A stretch of 64,000 nucleotides of DNA, taken from NCBI GenBank assembly GCA_020444415.1, contig JAHLLA010000001.1:620001-684000 (forward strand), in the 5' to 3' direction. Under the pieces are notes generated by a model. That model made no database searches. It was not told where the DNA came from and saw only the letters and a list, made by a program, of their open reading frames with translations. The stretch comes from Bacteroidota bacterium (lineage in GTDB: Bacteria > Bacteroidota > Bacteroidia > Bacteroidales > F082). Positions 62,969 to 64,000 of the stretch are shown piece after piece (position 1 is the first letter of the stretch; each line of letters begins with the position of its first letter). Position numbers and translations under genes: made by a program.

Positions 62969-64000
62969 TTAGAAATCCAAACTTAACGAAAGATAATAAA
63001 CAGGCTTTCGTACCTTGTAATCTTCAACACCCCACGATACATCGCCTCTTATAAAGTATCCCAGCAAATGCATTCTTGCGCCAAATCCGAAGCCACCAAC
63101 GATAGGTTCTTTTTGCACTTCGACAGAAATGAGCAAAGGACCACTTTGAATGTATTTTGTGTACAAGGCGTTTTCGGGTGAATAAGGGCTTACTCCTGTC
63201 CAGGCGGTTCCGATATCACCAAATGCTACCAACTGGAAATTCCTGAGAAAACCAGAACTCAATGGTGTTTTTGAAAAATACTGGAAGAGGGGAAACCGTA
63301 GTTCGGAGTTTATGACCACAAAACTATTTCCGTTTCTGATGTTCTGATTAAACCCCCGCATATTGGTTGCCAGGGTTTGATATGCATAGTTTTGTTCATA
63401 ATCGATGGGGGTATCGTAATTAAACTTTGGTATCAACCAATTATCGACGCCACCCATATAGTAAATCAGGTTATCATTTCCCAGGGAGGTACTTCCGGCA
63501 ATTCTGTTGGCCCAAATAAATGTACGACTGATTTTTTGATAGTGCCTAATATCGAATCCCAGAACAAACAGGTTTCTATCAAGGTTATCCACATCCACTA
63601 ATTGATGATATTCGGCGAATAGTTTATACCTTAAGCCATAATACAGGTTCATACCCACATTACGGGTATTGTCGAAAACCAGTTCCGTTTTCAAACCAGC
63701 CCAATGTTCATACTCATTTGGTAATTCAAGGCTGAACTGGTCGGTTGCTAAAGCTACATACATGTCGTTCCTGTACATAGCCGTTCCCCTCAGGCTTAGC
63801 GCCTCATTGAATGGCCACTTTAAAATATAAAACAATTCATGCGAATGCACCCGAACAAGCGTATAGCCTATTGAGCCTTCTAGAGTGTTTCTATGGAATA
63901 CGATTTCTTTGTCGAGTCGTTTTTTTAGATTTGAATAGCTGAACAGGTATTCATTATTAATGAGACTGAAATTAAGACGCACACCACCTACAAAACGGTG
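62969..64000 (-). CDS. C-terminal part of an outer-membrane barrel protein
   Basis: The frame is open from the stop at 62969 to the window end (344 codons). The codons upstream of a GTG at 63982 read H-R-F-V-G-G, so the true start lies beyond 64000. Repeated aromatic beta-strands, QLVAFGDIGTAWTGVSPYS (about 90 residues from the end), GGFGFGARMHLLGYFIRGDV, and the final YYLSLSLDF with C-terminal Phe mark an Omp85/surface-antigen-like barrel end. In Bacteroidota such barrels follow WD40/TolB-like propellers; the N-terminal part is needed to decide. Confidence 0.75.
   Translation of the reverse strand, partial: HRFVGGVRLNFSLINNEYLFSYSNLKKRLDKEIVFHRNTLEGSIGYTLVRVHSHELFYILKWPFNEALSLRGTAMYRNDMYVALATDQFSLELPNEYEHWAGLKTELVFDNTRNVGMNLYYGLRYKLFAEYHQLVDVDNLDRNLFVLGFDIRHYQKISRTFIWANRIAGSTSLGNDNLIYYMGGVDNWLIPKFNYDTPIDYEQNYAYQTLATNMRGFNQNIRNGNSFVVINSELRFPLFQYFSKTPLSSGFLRNFQLVAFGDIGTAWTGVSPYSPENALYTKYIQSGPLLISVEVQKEPIVGGFGFGARMHLLGYFIRGDVSWGVEDYKVRKPVYYLSLSLDF

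Overview
The window looks like chromosomal DNA of a member of the Bacteroidota. Secreted proteins end in type IX secretion (T9SS) C-terminal sorting domains. Promoters match the TAnnTTTG -7 element of this phylum. Lineage-typical neighbours are present: acpP-fabF-rnc-IPExxxVDY, and coaX-OMP-TPR-lptC-CNNM-ppiD. The species cannot be named from this sequence. Multihaem cytochromes and a B12-dependent ribonucleotide reductase suggest an anaerobic or oxygen-variable lifestyle.

Region 1 (1-14300) is accessory. It holds a Kelch-repeat protein (cut by the window edge), a T9SS leucine-rich-repeat protein, a small secreted protein made of 32-residue 'DIPF' repeats, and a three-gene module (3212-9407). 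The module encodes a SLOG nucleotide sensor, a two-TM tandem TrkA-N protein with a C-terminal RyR domain, and, convergent to these, a DUF4062-STAND-TM-TPR protein. A 29-bp direct repeat (26/29 identical) lies on each side of it, next to gene relics, so it may be a transferable defence or signalling cassette. An FG-GAP/VCBS T9SS protein, an octahaem cytochrome of the tetrathionate-reductase family and a DUF202 protein follow.

Region 2 (14604-22734) is a five-gene operon read leftwards: a predicted di-haem b membrane protein; a membrane-anchored ferredoxin/flavoprotein whose FAD domain appears circularly permuted; cytochromes with 20 and 28 CXXCH motifs; and an outer-membrane beta-barrel. The likely role is to carry electrons from NAD(P)H or quinol across the envelope. 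A 107-bp direct repeat (87/107, ungapped) brackets the whole operon, and the right copy lies beside tRNA-Phe.

Region 3 (22865-64000) is mostly core genome: tRNA-Phe, coaX, an envelope cluster (OMP, TPR, lptC, CNNM/CorC, ppiD), rodA/mrdA, a LuxE-like gene, a NUDIX hydrolase, a second DIPF-repeat gene, rsmI, tdk, a cyclophilin, pheS, rnc-fabF-acpP, purN, pgi, ileS, a TraR/DksA-like gene, lspA, an acyl-CoA carboxylase operon, class II aldolase, nrdJ and the end of an outer-membrane barrel gene. Within it, IleRS has an inverted HIGH signature (GIHH), and a small protein is built of four 25-residue repeats.
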